NCBI GenBank assembly: GCA_964398915.1
Contig: CAYNOR010000007.1
Span: 47,154 to 111,153 of the forward strand
Origin: Tichowtungia sp964398915
GTDB lineage: Bacteria > Verrucomicrobiota > Kiritimatiellia > Kiritimatiellales > Tichowtungiaceae
DNA: 64,000 bases
Reading direction: 5' to 3'
Shown here: positions 34,388 through 43,631 of the stretch, piece by piece
Position numbering within the stretch: position 1 is the stretch's first letter
Layout of the letters: every line of letters starts with the position of its first letter
Notes under the pieces: generated by a model
Databases searched by the model: none
What the model was told of the DNA's origin: nothing
Seen by the model: the letters and a program-made list of their open reading frames with translations, nothing else
Translations under genes and position numbers: made by a program

Positions 34388-35953
34388 TTAACCCAAAAAC
34401 ATCCCGCTTCGTTTTCCGGTCAGCGCACCGTTCTCAATGGTTAATGTACCGTTAACGGCCAGCGCGACAACCCCTTCAGAAAGCTGATGCGGTTTGCCGT
34501 ACGTTGTATTTTCTTTGACCTTCGCCGGATCAAAAACGACGACATCCGCGAAGTTACCCTTTTTCAGCACGCCGCGACCGTTCAGCCGGAAGTGTTCGGC
34601 GGGCAGGGACGTCATCTTACGAACCATTTCGGGAAGCGGAACGGTCTGTCCGTCCAGCGAAGCACGCAGAAGCTTGGTGAAACTGCCATAGGCACGCGGA
34701 TGCGGATGATCTTTGCTCAGAATTCCGTCCGGCGCGCGCAGTGACGCATCGCTGCCGATCATCACCCACGGCTGCGCCAGAATCTTCCACATATTCTCTT
34801 CGCACATCCCGAAAAAAATTCCGCCGGTGCGCAGTTCATCATTCTCAATAATGTGCAGTAACGCATCCACCGGCTCCATGCCGAGCCTTTTTGCCGCATC
34901 ATCCACTTTCATACCTTTAAAGGTATGAAACAGCGGATTCTCAACCGAACCGATCATCACGGTGCTGAAGCCGAACTCGCCGCGCCCGGCGAGGATTTCG
35001 CCGCGGATTTTTTTCCGGACTTCGGAATCTGCCAGCCGCGCCAGCACGGCGGCTTTACCGTCGTAGAGTGCCCAGTCCGGAAGAATAATATCGAGATCGG
35101 TGCAGGCGGCGGTGTATGGATACCGGTCAGCGGCGACTTCAATCCCTTCGGCGCGGGCCGCTTCAATTTTAGCCAGCGCGGCATCGATCTTATGCCAGTT
35201 ATCTTTACCCGACGTTTTCAAATGCGAAATTTCAATCCGCGCACCGGAGCGGCGTCCGATATCGACCGCCTCGTCAATCGCTTCGAGCAGTGCTTTGCCT
35301 TCGCTGCGCATGTGCGAGGTGTAGATTTTGTGTTTTGCGGCGCAGACTTTCGCCAGCGCGATGAGTTCATCGGACGGGACGGCGGAAGCGGGCGGATAAA
35401 TCAGTCCGGTGCTTAGACCGCATCCGCCTTCGTCGAGCGCCTGCTCCAGCGCGCGGCACATTTCTTTCAGTTCGTCCGGTGTCGCGCCGCGCGGCTCGTA
35501 GCCGCTGACACCGCGGTGCAGGGTGTTATGGCCGATCAACAGCGCTTCGTTTACGGCAGGCTTCACCTGATCAAAAATTTTCCGGTATTCGGCGACGGTA
35601 CGCCACGTTCCGGGGAATGGTTTATCCTGCCAGTCGGACGGCAGTTTCGCGTCGCCGAGACGCGGCGCGGCCGACGCGCCGCAGTTGCCACATACTTCGG
35701 TGGTAACGCCCTGAAACACTTTGCTCGAAGCGCGCGGCTCAATCAGCAGATAAGCGTCTGAGTGGGAATGAACATCAATAAACCCAGGTAAAACCAAAAG
35801 CTCGATCGCGTAAATGGTTTTTATTGCTTCCGCCTCCGACAAATCGCCGATCGCTACAATCCGCTCGCCGGAAATCCCGATGTCTGTACGGGTCGCTTCC
35901 GCGCCCGTTCCGTCCAGCACCGTTCCGTTCTTAATCAACAGGTCGAATTTCAT
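34388..35953 (-). CDS. N-acyl-D-amino-acid deacylase (amidohydrolase family)
   Basis: This 521-residue enzyme of the D-aminoacylase/dihydroorotase-like group starts MKFDLLIKNGTVLDGTG, a typical amidohydrolase beta-sandwich. The metal motif is DVHSHSD (~62-68). Other marks are GHNTLHRGVSGYEPRGAT, GLSTGLIYPP, HMRSEG, EISHLKTSG and MIGSDASLRAPDG, the last with the catalytic Asp. The C-terminal NFADVVVFDPAKVKENTTY is family-typical. It would release D-amino acids from N-acyl or peptide conjugates, perhaps from peptidoglycan turnover. It follows the MFS gene across a 10-nt-period repeat element, so cotranscription with a transporter is likely. Confidence 0.92.
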   Translation of the reverse strand: MKFDLLIKNGTVLDGTGAEATRTDIGISGERIVAIGDLSEAEAIKTIYAIELLVLPGFIDVHSHSDAYLLIEPRASSKVFQGVTTEVCGNCGASAAPRLGDAKLPSDWQDKPFPGTWRTVAEYRKIFDQVKPAVNEALLIGHNTLHRGVSGYEPRGATPDELKEMCRALEQALDEGGCGLSTGLIYPPASAVPSDELIALAKVCAAKHKIYTSHMRSEGKALLEAIDEAVDIGRRSGARIEISHLKTSGKDNWHKIDAALAKIEAARAEGIEVAADRYPYTAACTDLDIILPDWALYDGKAAVLARLADSEVRKKIRGEILAGRGEFGFSTVMIGSVENPLFHTFKGMKVDDAAKRLGMEPVDALLHIIENDELRTGGIFFGMCEENMWKILAQPWVMIGSDASLRAPDGILSKDHPHPRAYGSFTKLLRASLDGQTVPLPEMVRKMTSLPAEHFRLNGRGVLKKGNFADVVVFDPAKVKENTTYGKPHQLSEGVVALAVNGTLTIENGALTGKRSGMFLG

Positions 35954-35967
35954 GCGGATATGTTATC

Positions 35968-36035
35968 CACTAATTTGCACTAATCGACACTGATTTTTGG
36001 AGATTCTATTAGTGCTGATTGGTGAAGATTAATGG
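35968..36035. repeat. Phased inverted repeat, 10-nt units
   Basis: The left arm has three decamers (CACTAATTTG, CACTAATCGA, CACTGATTTT; 35968-35997). The right arm has ATTAGTGCTG, ATTGGTGAAG and a partial unit (36008-36035). The MFS stop codon (36029-36031) is in the right arm, and the deacylase start is 15 bases from the left arm. Confidence 0.85.
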
Positions 36036-37231
36036 AGGCTTTCTCTTCGTTGCTCAACAGATGTGCCGCGCCAGGCGAACCAGAGGGTGCCAAGTACGCC
36101 GAAGCCGAAGGCGATCAGTAAGTTGAGTTCTGGCGATACGCGCCAGAGCAGGGCGCCGCCGAAGGCGGCGAAGGCGACGATGACGTCGCGCACCAGATAG
36201 TAGAGCCCGAACATGGCCGCCTTACGCCCTTCCGGTGCGAGATCCATGATGAGCGCTTTACGGGTCGGTTCACCGAATTCTTTGAGTCCGCGCAGTACGA
36301 ATGCCGCGACCAGCGGCCAGAGCGAGGTTGCGTGCATCAGCGCCAGCGGGAAGCAGGTGAAGAAGGCGAAGGTGATCAGGACAAACGGTTTTTTTCCGAA
36401 GCGGTCGGCCATGTAGGCGACGGGCAGGTACACCAGTACGGCAGTGATGTTTTCGATGGCGGAGAGCCAGCCGAAGGTGAGTTCGGAGACCGGATGCAGA
36501 ATGGTGCGTGTGACCCAGATGACGACGAAGGCGTCGGGAATCCGTTCGCAGAAGCGGATGAGAATATCCGACAGAAGCAGATTACGGAGGCTTGTCGGCA
36601 TTTCGCGCCAGAGTTTCAGCGGATTGGCTTCGGCTTCTTTGGCATCTTTTGCATCGTCGGTGATCATTTTCTGCTGGATCACCGATGCGGCCAGTGCGAG
36701 CGCCAGCGCCGCGATAAAGGCGGCGCGTACGCCCTGTTCAACGCCCCAGACGGCAATACAGGCGCCGCCGACAACCGGTCCGAGCATTTTCGGAACGCGT
36801 CGCACCAGCGACAGTGCCGATACGCCCAGCGTGCGCCGGTTTTTCGGTACGATTTTGGCCAGCAGGGCCATGGTGGCCGGCAGAGAAATCGCCGACCAGG
36901 AGATGAAGAACGCTGCGCCGAGCAGCACCGCCCACCAGGAGCGGATAAAAATGACGCACAGGTAGCCGATCATGGAGAGCGCGTTGAAAACCAGCAGTGC
37001 GCGCTTGGTGCCGAGCCGGTCGCTCAGATAGCCGCCGGGAAAGGAGTACAGCGCGGAAAGCAGGTCGTCCATGCCGGCCAGCAGTCCGATGGCCATGACA
37101 GCGGTTGAAGCCTGCGCCAGCTGCTGCAGATAGAGCGGCAGGAAGCGTTCGGCCATATGCTCGCCCATGCCGACCAGAATAATCATGCCGAGCAGTCCGG
37201 TCATGCTGCGTTTATGTGAGGAAGCAGTCAT
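36029..37231 (-). CDS. Major facilitator superfamily transporter
   Basis: This 400-residue inner-membrane transporter has twelve predicted TM helices. I chose MTASSHKRSMTGLLGM at 37231; the longer frame would start in the 8-nt repeat array (encoding EWWNVGW) and is not credible. MFS motif A-like loops are visible as GYLSDRLGTKRALL (residues ~65-80) and YMADRFGKKPFVLI (~270-285). Substrate is unknown. Its position upstream of a D-aminoacylase suggests transport of an acylated amino acid or a muropeptide, which is an inference. Confidence 0.9.
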   Translation of the reverse strand: MTASSHKRSMTGLLGMIILVGMGEHMAERFLPLYLQQLAQASTAVMAIGLLAGMDDLLSALYSFPGGYLSDRLGTKRALLVFNALSMIGYLCVIFIRSWWAVLLGAAFFISWSAISLPATMALLAKIVPKNRRTLGVSALSLVRRVPKMLGPVVGGACIAVWGVEQGVRAAFIAALALALAASVIQQKMITDDAKDAKEAEANPLKLWREMPTSLRNLLLSDILIRFCERIPDAFVVIWVTRTILHPVSELTFGWLSAIENITAVLVYLPVAYMADRFGKKPFVLITFAFFTCFPLALMHATSLWPLVAAFVLRGLKEFGEPTRKALIMDLAPEGRKAAMFGLYYLVRDVIVAFAAFGGALLWRVSPELNLLIAFGFGVLGTLWFAWRGTSVEQRRESLH

Positions 37232-37269
37232 TTGTTGCGGCTGAGTGTGAAAACCCGGGCTGTTTCTGT

Positions 37270-37308
37270 CAATCCTCCATCCAACATTCCACCATTCCAC
37301 TATTCCAA
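37270..37308. repeat. Single-arm 8-nt array
   Basis: Five units (for example CATTCCAC twice in a row, then TATTCCAA) lie between the divergent MFS and helicase genes. There is no matching left arm nearby. Confidence 0.7.
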
Positions 37309-37338
37309 TCTTTCTCTTTTCTCCTCATAATCCGCCGC

Positions 37339-40300
37339 ATGAATTTAGTATTCAATGCATCGGCGGGAACGGGCAAGACCTGGCAGGTCACCGAGTTGTA
37401 TGCCGCGCTGGTACTGGGAAAGGACCATGAGCATCTGCCGCCGAACCGCCGCCCCGTTTCTCCTGAAAAAATTCTATTGATGACGTTTACTGATAACGCC
37501 GCCGCTGAACTGCGCGTTCGCGTTTCAGAAAAGATGCTTGCCGCAGAAAGGGCGGCGCTTGGGGTCGATGATGAACTGGCCGACCGCGCGCGGCGGGTTT
37601 TGCGTTCAATGCCTGCTGCGAATATTTCCACGATTCACGCTTTTTGCGCCGGACTGCTTCGGGAACACGCGCTGGAGCTGGGACTGTCTCCGGCTTTCCA
37701 GACTCTGGAAGATGAAGCCCGCGATGCGCTACTCGACGAAGTTTTGAAGGCGGAGATTTTCCAGGCATTGGACGCGGATGTAGATTTTCGTGATTTCTGT
37801 TCTGGAGTTTCTGTGCTGGGCGACTCCGACTACAGCTTGATTAACACAATCCGCTCGTTGCTCGAAAAAGCCGCCAGCCGCGGGCTTAATCTGGTCGATG
37901 CCGAAGCGATGCTTCCGCCGCCGGAGCGTACGGTTGGCAGGCAGAGTTTTGAACGGATTCGTGATGAATTGGCTGCTTCAGGGCTGTCTCAGAAAACAGT
38001 TTTAGATGCGCTGGATGCGCTGAATGAATGTCTGTCCGGATTTCCTGCCGGGCTGGATGGTTTAAAAAAGTTCGGAAGAATTAAGGCGGTACAGCATTTA
38101 TCGGATGAATTGTTCGAGCTGAAAGAGCGGTTTCTGACGGAGTATTATTACGAACAGCATATTGAAAAATTCCGCGCTTTTGCCCGGTGTTTGTCGGCCT
38201 GCGCGACCGGTTTTATTGAAGCCAAACGGTCGCGCGATGCGGTGGATTTCGGCGATCAGCTTCTGCTGGCGCGCGATCTGCTCCGGAGCGGAAAGTTTAA
38301 AACTCTGTTCGACTGGATTATTGTCGACGAAGTTCAGGATACCTCGCGGGTACAGAGCGATGTTATCGAAGAACTTTGGGGTAAAGAAACGTATCTGGTG
38401 ATTTGCGGCGACCGCAAGCAGTCTATCTATGCGTGGCGCAGTGCCGATCCGCAGGTGATGCCCGATCTTGAAGGAGCGATGGCACAGCGCGGCGGGCAAA
38501 AGCGGATTGATCTGAAAATAAGTTATCGCAGTAAAGACCGGGTGATTGACGCGGTCAACGGGCTGTTCGGCGGAATTTATGCACAGTACGACGCGCTTGA
38601 AGCGAAGACTGTTCTTGCGGGCGAAGGGCCGTGTGTCGAGTTTTTGATGCAGGATAACGATGAGAGTACCACCGAAGACGAAATGGCTGCGGTCGCACGG
38701 CGCATCCGGCTGCTGGTGGACGGCGGCGCGGAATGGCGTCCGAAGTATGGACACAACGGCCGGACTTTTGCCGAAGGCGAACCCTTCCGCTATGGCGATA
38801 TTCTGATTTTGCTGAAACGCTCGACTCATCAGTCGGCGCTGGAAAAAGCGCTGCGAGACGCGGGGGTTCCGTATACCAGCGGCGGTAAAGGAAACGCGCT
38901 GTTTGAACAGCAGGAAGTGCGTGACCTGCTTTTGCTTTTACAGGTGCTTTGCGAGCCGGCGAACGATCTGGCGCTGGTCGGGTTTCTGCGCTCGCCGTTT
39001 GCTAATGTGCCGGATGATGAGATTGCCCAGCTCGGCTGGAACGGCGAAACGTTTGACCATGAAATTCTGCGTAAACAGTTTTTTGAAAGCGGGCTGCCGG
39101 CGGCGGAGCGTTTGTTGCGGTACCGCGAACAAACCGGCGAAAAGCTAGCATCACAATTGATCCGCGAAATGGTGCGCGAAACGGCATTCGATGCACAGCT
39201 GGCCGGACAGCCGGGCGGCGAGCAGAAGCTGGCTAATTTTAAAAAGGCACTCGACTGGATTCGCGCCGCCGAACGTGGCGGACAGGTTCTTTTGCCGGAC
39301 GTGGTGCGACTGTTTGAAAAGTACATCAAAACGCCGCCGCGCAGCGGAGCCGCCGAGGCGCTACTGCCTGATCCGGAGCAGAACGCGGTGACGCTGATGA
39401 CCGTACACGGCGCGAAAGGGTTGACCAAGCGGGTTTGCTTTGTGCCGGATATCAGTTTCGGTGATCAGTCGGATAAGGGATTCGCTGTATTTTCCGCCGA
39501 CACGCTGGAACTGAAGCTGACCGGACTGTCGGGCGAGGAAATTAAAAGCCCCGGCTGGGACGTGGCGCGGAAAGCGGATAAAGCCGTGCGCGATCTGGAA
39601 TCGGTGAATGTTTTCTATGTGGCGATGACCCGTGCCCGCGATCTGGTTGTCATTTCCGGTGCCGGCACACAAAAACCGGATGGCTGGCTGAAATTGAGTG
39701 AAGCGTTTTTGCAAAGCGCCGGTCCGGAGGTTTTGCGGAAGTTAAGTTTTGCAGAAATGCCGCAAGCAGAAGAAGGCTTTAGGCCTGAGGCTTTAGGCGT
39801 TAGGCAGGACATCGAATTTCAAACTCTTCAAGTTCCTGCAGGAGTTGAAAGAATGCCTGTGACGCGTTTGGTGGAGAACCTAAAGTCTAAAGCCCAAAGT
39901 CTAAAGCCTTCTCCGAACGACCGCCGGGCGTTCGGTTCTCTTGGTCATGCGGTGTTGGAAGAGCTGGCGATGAATGGATGGCGTGGCGATATCCCTGCTC
40001 TGGTGGAATTATTCAGCACTGAATTTGGCGAAGTGGAAACGAATATGCTGATTGCCCAGCTCGAAGCGGCTCGCGATATTTTGAGTAAAGAAACTGCAGG
40101 TGCGACGGCGCTGTTTACGGAACATCCGTTTGTGTTAAAGCGCGATGAGATGATCCTCGACGGAACGATGGATCTGCTTGCTCAGCTATCCAGTGGCTGG
40201 AAAATTTTCGATTATAAGTTCACGAACGAAACGCCGGAAAATGCGCTGGCGGTTTACTCACCGCAGCTCGAAGCCTATAAAGAGGCGGTTCAGAAGCTTT

Positions 40301-40377
40301 ATCCTGACGCGGCGGTTTCAGCGAAACTGGTGCTGATTGGTGATACGATTCGGATTGCAACGGCCCGCTCTACTTAG
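37339..40377 (+). CDS. UvrD/RecB-type helicase with C-terminal nuclease domain (AddA-like)
   Basis: This 1012-residue protein starts MNLVFNASAGTGKTW; the 41 upstream codons read the repeat array and are rejected. Helicase motifs are Walker A ASAGTGKTW, MTFTDNAAAELR, VDEVQDTSRVQ, CGDRKQSIYAWR, VTLMTVHGAKGL and VFYVAMTRARD. The C-terminal PD-(D/E)XK nuclease (~860-1012) shows MILDGTMDLL, IFDYKF and PQLEAYKEA. It should process double-strand breaks, as AddA/RecB does. No addB is adjacent. A phased heptamer element is inserted in frame between the helicase and nuclease domains (residues ~813-857). Confidence 0.92.
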   Translation: MNLVFNASAGTGKTWQVTELYAALVLGKDHEHLPPNRRPVSPEKILLMTFTDNAAAELRVRVSEKMLAAERAALGVDDELADRARRVLRSMPAANISTIHAFCAGLLREHALELGLSPAFQTLEDEARDALLDEVLKAEIFQALDADVDFRDFCSGVSVLGDSDYSLINTIRSLLEKAASRGLNLVDAEAMLPPPERTVGRQSFERIRDELAASGLSQKTVLDALDALNECLSGFPAGLDGLKKFGRIKAVQHLSDELFELKERFLTEYYYEQHIEKFRAFARCLSACATGFIEAKRSRDAVDFGDQLLLARDLLRSGKFKTLFDWIIVDEVQDTSRVQSDVIEELWGKETYLVICGDRKQSIYAWRSADPQVMPDLEGAMAQRGGQKRIDLKISYRSKDRVIDAVNGLFGGIYAQYDALEAKTVLAGEGPCVEFLMQDNDESTTEDEMAAVARRIRLLVDGGAEWRPKYGHNGRTFAEGEPFRYGDILILLKRSTHQSALEKALRDAGVPYTSGGKGNALFEQQEVRDLLLLLQVLCEPANDLALVGFLRSPFANVPDDEIAQLGWNGETFDHEILRKQFFESGLPAAERLLRYREQTGEKLASQLIREMVRETAFDAQLAGQPGGEQKLANFKKALDWIRAAERGGQVLLPDVVRLFEKYIKTPPRSGAAEALLPDPEQNAVTLMTVHGAKGLTKRVCFVPDISFGDQSDKGFAVFSADTLELKLTGLSGEEIKSPGWDVARKADKAVRDLESVNVFYVAMTRARDLVVISGAGTQKPDGWLKLSEAFLQSAGPEVLRKLSFAEMPQAEEGFRPEALGVRQDIEFQTLQVPAGVERMPVTRLVENLKSKAQSLKPSPNDRRAFGSLGHAVLEELAMNGWRGDIPALVELFSTEFGEVETNMLIAQLEAARDILSKETAGATALFTEHPFVLKRDEMILDGTMDLLAQLSSGWKIFDYKFTNETPENALAVYSPQLEAYKEAVQKLYPDAAVSAKLVLIGDTIRIATARST
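39775..39908. repeat. In-frame phased inverted repeat (7-nt units) inside the AddA-like gene
   Basis: The left arm (39775-39805) has four heptamers such as GGCTTTA and GGCCTGA. The right arm (39879-39908) has CTAAAGT, CTAAAGC and CCAAAGT. The reverse complement of the right arm aligns unit for unit with the left. The frame stays open through both arms. Confidence 0.85.
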
Positions 40378-41365
40378 CTTTTGCCCGGCTGACGTCGGAG
40401 AGGTAGGCGACAATGCCGTCGGCGATACCGCGGGCGATCCGGTCGCGGCCGACAGGATCACTGAGTATTGCCTCATCCTTTGCGTTGCTGAGGAAGGCGG
40501 TTTCAACGAGGGCGGATGGGCAGGGGGCGTCACGCAGAACTTCAAACCGGGCGCGTTTGACGCCGCGATCTTCCTGTCCGGTGGCCCGAAGGAGGTTTTG
40601 CTGGATGCGGTAGCCCAGTGCCATGTTGGCGATGTCATAGCGGTTTCCTGTATTGATGGCCGTGGGAAGTGTGCCGCCGCCGTAGGAGTTGCTGCTGTAG
40701 CGTCCGGGCAGGGAAAGGACGAAGGTTTCGGCCCCGCGGATATTACGATCTTTAGTCGCGTTGGCGTGTATGCTGACAAAGACATCTGCTTTGAGCGCCG
40801 CGGCTTTCCGGCAACGGGCGTCGAGGTCGAGTTTACGGTCGCTTTCACGGGTCAGTTCAACCTTGATTCCGCGGGCTTGCAGCCGGTTGCGCACCCGGTT
40901 GGCGATATCGAGTACAACCTGTTTTTCATGCAGTTTACGCGGGCTGCTGGCACCCTTGTCGTCGCCGCCGTGTCCGGGGTCGAGGACGACGGTGCGGTTT
41001 CCGGCGCTTTTAAGGAATTCGGCTGGGCGCACGGACGGTTCGATAGTTTTTTTAAAGTCGGTTGTGTCAATAGCCCATGACCAGCCGACTTTACGAACCG
41101 GTTCGTTGAGTGCGACGAGTGTGCCGTTGATCCATGCACTGCGGGAATCCGTTTCAAATTCTATTTTGTTGTATTTGTTTTGCAGGCGGATGCGCTTTTT
41201 TGCCGGCTGGGTTACGGTCATGCCGTAGTACGTTGCCAGATTGGGCAGGGTGACATAGGTTTTACCGCGCGAGGTGACGGTGCGGACATCGGCACTGGAT
41301 GTCGCAACGGTAAAAACGGTTAGTAAAGTGACGGCAGGAAGCAGAGCGTTTTTTTTCAGGCGCAT
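40370..41365 (-). CDS. N-acetylmuramoyl-L-alanine amidase (Amidase_3)
   Basis: This 331-residue exported enzyme cleaves the amide between MurNAc and the stem peptide. The signal peptide starts MRLKKNALLPAVTLLTVF; 84 upstream codons are rejected. Residues ~30-120 form a copper-amine-oxidase-like or AMIN-like N-domain (TYVTLPNLATYYGMTV, WINGTLVAL). The catalytic zinc domain (~125-331) has VVLDPGHGGDDKG, the Glu in KLHEKQVVLD, SIHANA and ALVETAFLSN. It resembles AmiC-type cell-separation amidases. Its last 8 bases overlap the 3' end of the AddA-like gene (convergent). Confidence 0.93.
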   Translation of the reverse strand: MRLKKNALLPAVTLLTVFTVATSSADVRTVTSRGKTYVTLPNLATYYGMTVTQPAKKRIRLQNKYNKIEFETDSRSAWINGTLVALNEPVRKVGWSWAIDTTDFKKTIEPSVRPAEFLKSAGNRTVVLDPGHGGDDKGASSPRKLHEKQVVLDIANRVRNRLQARGIKVELTRESDRKLDLDARCRKAAALKADVFVSIHANATKDRNIRGAETFVLSLPGRYSSNSYGGGTLPTAINTGNRYDIANMALGYRIQQNLLRATGQEDRGVKRARFEVLRDAPCPSALVETAFLSNAKDEAILSDPVGRDRIARGIADGIVAYLSDVSRAKAK

Positions 41366-41431
41366 GAAATAACCTTTTAAGGATACGGGTAGATTTGTAT
41401 AGTCCGCGAAACAGTTACCACGGACTAATTC

Positions 41432-42436
41432 ATGAAGCGAGGCATATATCACTTTGAGCAACCCCGGACGCTTCGTATGGGGCTTTACCTCTTTCTTTTC
41501 CTGTCGGTGATGGGTGTTGGCACAGCAGGGTATTACTGGCTTGAAGGATGGCCGTTGCGCGAATGTCTTTACATGACGGTGATTACCGTTTCGACGGTTG
41601 GATTCGGTGAGGTTCATCCGCTTTCTCCTGACGGACAGGTGTTTACAATTTTGCTGATTTTCTTCGGGGTGACGGCGGCGGCCCTGTCATTGACGGCGAT
41701 TTTTGAATATTTTGTCCTGCGCGGGCTGAATAATCTTTTTGGGAGAAATAAAATGGATAAGCAAATTGAAAAGCTCACCCGACATATCATTATCTGCGGC
41801 TATGGACGTACCGGAGAGTATATCGTCCGTGACTTGCAGAAAATGCGTAAACCGTTTGTTGTTTTGGAGAGCGATTCCGAACGTATGAAGCTGATGGAGC
41901 AGGAGGGTGTGCTCTACATCCCGGGCGATCCATCAGATGAAGATCTGCTGATGGCCGCGGGTGTTACCCGGGCTGAATCGTTAGTCGCTGCGCTACCGAA
42001 GGATGCGGATAATCTTTTCCTGACGCTTAATGCACGCAGTCTGAATCGCGATATGCACATTATCGCGCGGGTTCAAGATGTTGGCAACAGCCGGAAACTG
42101 ATCAAAGCCGGAGCAAATCAGGTAGTTTCGCCCTTCTCGACCGGTGCGACCCGCATTGTGCAGTTGCTGACCCGTCCGGCGGCTGTGGATACGATTGAAC
42201 TGGTGACGCAACGCGAAAATCTTGAGCTGGAGGTGTGCGAGATTCCGGTAGACGGGAAGAGTGCGCTGGCTCATAAAACGCTAGCGGAGTCGCGTGTCCG
42301 GCAGACCCTTGGATGTATGGTTGTTGCGATCAAGCGCGCGGATGGCGAAACGGTGTTTGATCCCGACCCGCAACTGCGGATTGAGTTTGGCGATGTGCTT
42401 TTGGCCATCAAGAAGCCGCGTCCAGCAGAGGCTTGA
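41432..42436 (+). CDS. Potassium channel with RCK (TrkA-N/TrkA-C) domains
   Basis: This 334-residue channel has two TM helices (~15-35 and ~68-90) around the pore loop. The selectivity filter reads TVGFGE, a variant of TVGYG. The RCK N-domain (~115-235) has IICGYGRTGEYIVRDL and binds nucleotide; the RCK C-domain is ~245-334. This is the MthK/YugO architecture for gated K+ flux, probably tetrameric. It is divergent from the amidase and overlaps the following hydrolase gene by one base (TGATG). Confidence 0.93.
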   Translation: MKRGIYHFEQPRTLRMGLYLFLFLSVMGVGTAGYYWLEGWPLRECLYMTVITVSTVGFGEVHPLSPDGQVFTILLIFFGVTAAALSLTAIFEYFVLRGLNNLFGRNKMDKQIEKLTRHIIICGYGRTGEYIVRDLQKMRKPFVVLESDSERMKLMEQEGVLYIPGDPSDEDLLMAAGVTRAESLVAALPKDADNLFLTLNARSLNRDMHIIARVQDVGNSRKLIKAGANQVVSPFSTGATRIVQLLTRPAAVDTIELVTQRENLELEVCEIPVDGKSALAHKTLAESRVRQTLGCMVVAIKRADGETVFDPDPQLRIEFGDVLLAIKKPRPAEA

Positions 42437-43314
42437 TGCGGCTTTTACTTCTAGTTCATCTCGTTTTTGTGCTCAGTTGCCGCGCACAGACGAACGTTTT
42501 TTCGGTGATGACTTATAATTTGCATCAGTACGCACTGACGGATCGCGATGGCGGCGGCGAACCAGATGATCCAAAGCCGGAGAATGAGCGGCGGGCGGCA
42601 ATCGTGCTGATTGCTAAAGAACGCCCCGATGTGCTTGCGGTACAAGAGATGGGGGATGCGGCAATGTTTGCGCAGTTTCGCGATGATCTTCGCGCGGCCG
42701 GTCTGAATTATCCGTACAGCGAATTGCTCCAGCGCGGGCGTGTGGAGATGAATCTGGCGGTTCTGAGCCGGTTTCCAATTGCGGCAGTTCATCACCGGAC
42801 GAACGATTGGTACAGCATTGGTTCGACCAAGATGTCGGTGTTGCGCGGATTTATTGATGTGGATATTCAGGTTAATCCGAAGTATCGGTTCCGTTTATTG
42901 ACGGCACATTTGAAGTCGAAGGTTTATCACGCGCTGGGACAGACTGAAATGCGTCGTAATGAGGCGCGACTGCTCAACAAGGCGGTTCGTGAGATTCTTG
43001 ATAAAAATCCGGGCATCAATCTCTTAGTGGCGGGTGATTTTAATGATGATTATAATTCCGCCCCGGTGCGTGAAGTGTGCGGACGGCGCGGCGGTGAAAT
43101 GACGGATTTGCGTCCGGCCGATTCCGCGGGTGATGTGTGGACTTATTTTTATCCCGCAGTCGACGGGTACAGCCGGTTTGACTATTTCTTTGCCAGTCAA
43201 GGGATGCTGAAGGAGTTGGTGCGCGAGCAAACTAGAGTGATTTGCGGCCCGCTGACCCGTGAAATTTCCGATCATCGGCCGGTTGTGTCCGTGTTTCGTG
43301 CTGTTGATCAGTAG
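42436..43314 (+). CDS. Exported endonuclease/exonuclease/phosphatase (EEP) family protein
   Basis: This 292-residue protein starts at ATG 42436, overlapping the channel gene's stop. Residues 1-20 form a signal with a possible lipobox (VLSC). The EEP core follows: SVMTYNLHQY, LAVQEMGD (metal Glu), NLAVLSRFPI, LTAHLKSK, VAGDFNDDYNSAPVR and SDHRPVVS. These belong to the DNase I/inositol-phosphatase/sphingomyelinase superfamily. The substrate cannot be told, but extracytoplasmic location suggests phosphate or nucleic-acid scavenging. Its end overlaps the next, opposite gene by 7 bases. Confidence 0.9.
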   Translation: MRLLLLVHLVFVLSCRAQTNVFSVMTYNLHQYALTDRDGGGEPDDPKPENERRAAIVLIAKERPDVLAVQEMGDAAMFAQFRDDLRAAGLNYPYSELLQRGRVEMNLAVLSRFPIAAVHHRTNDWYSIGSTKMSVLRGFIDVDIQVNPKYRFRLLTAHLKSKVYHALGQTEMRRNEARLLNKAVREILDKNPGINLLVAGDFNDDYNSAPVREVCGRRGGEMTDLRPADSAGDVWTYFYPAVDGYSRFDYFFASQGMLKELVREQTRVICGPLTREISDHRPVVSVFRAVDQ

Positions 43315-43631
43315 GGTTTCTGGTCGCCGGTCAGTAACAGATAACGCCGTGACGATTTAGCACCAGCCTGGTCTGAAATTGTAATCTGCTGACCGGTTCC
43401 GTGCAGGTTCGCGCCTTGCGGCAGGGTTTTCCAGTCTGCGAGAGTTCCCATCGGAGCATCGGTGTAATAAATCGTGTAGGTCAGATCGACTGCTGATTTC
43501 CAGCTGATGGTCGTTTTTCCGCCTGCACAGGATGTCGCCATTTTAGGTGAGACGGGGAATGTTATTGGAGCGGGTGCGGTAGAACATCCTGTCAAAAGGA
43601 GAGCGATTAGCAGGGCGGTTGTTTTGCACAT
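43308..43631 (-). CDS. Small lipoprotein
   Basis: This 107-residue protein starts MCKTTALLIALLLTGC, overlapping the upstream gene's stop (TAATG), so the two are coupled. Lipobox LTGC gives the mature Cys at 16. The body (~35-107) reads like a single fibronectin-type or Ig-like beta domain (KTTISWKSAVDLTYTIYYTD). A similar domain often supports carbohydrate-active or surface proteins in this phylum. Function unknown. Confidence 0.7.
   Translation of the reverse strand: MCKTTALLIALLLTGCSTAPAPITFPVSPKMATSCAGGKTTISWKSAVDLTYTIYYTDAPMGTLADWKTLPQGANLHGTGQQITISDQAGAKSSRRYLLLTGDQKPY

Noticed and set aside
36332..37108. 258-codon plus-strand frame opposite the MFS gene
   Set aside because: No domain or ribosome site; the opposite strand encodes a clear 12-TM transporter.
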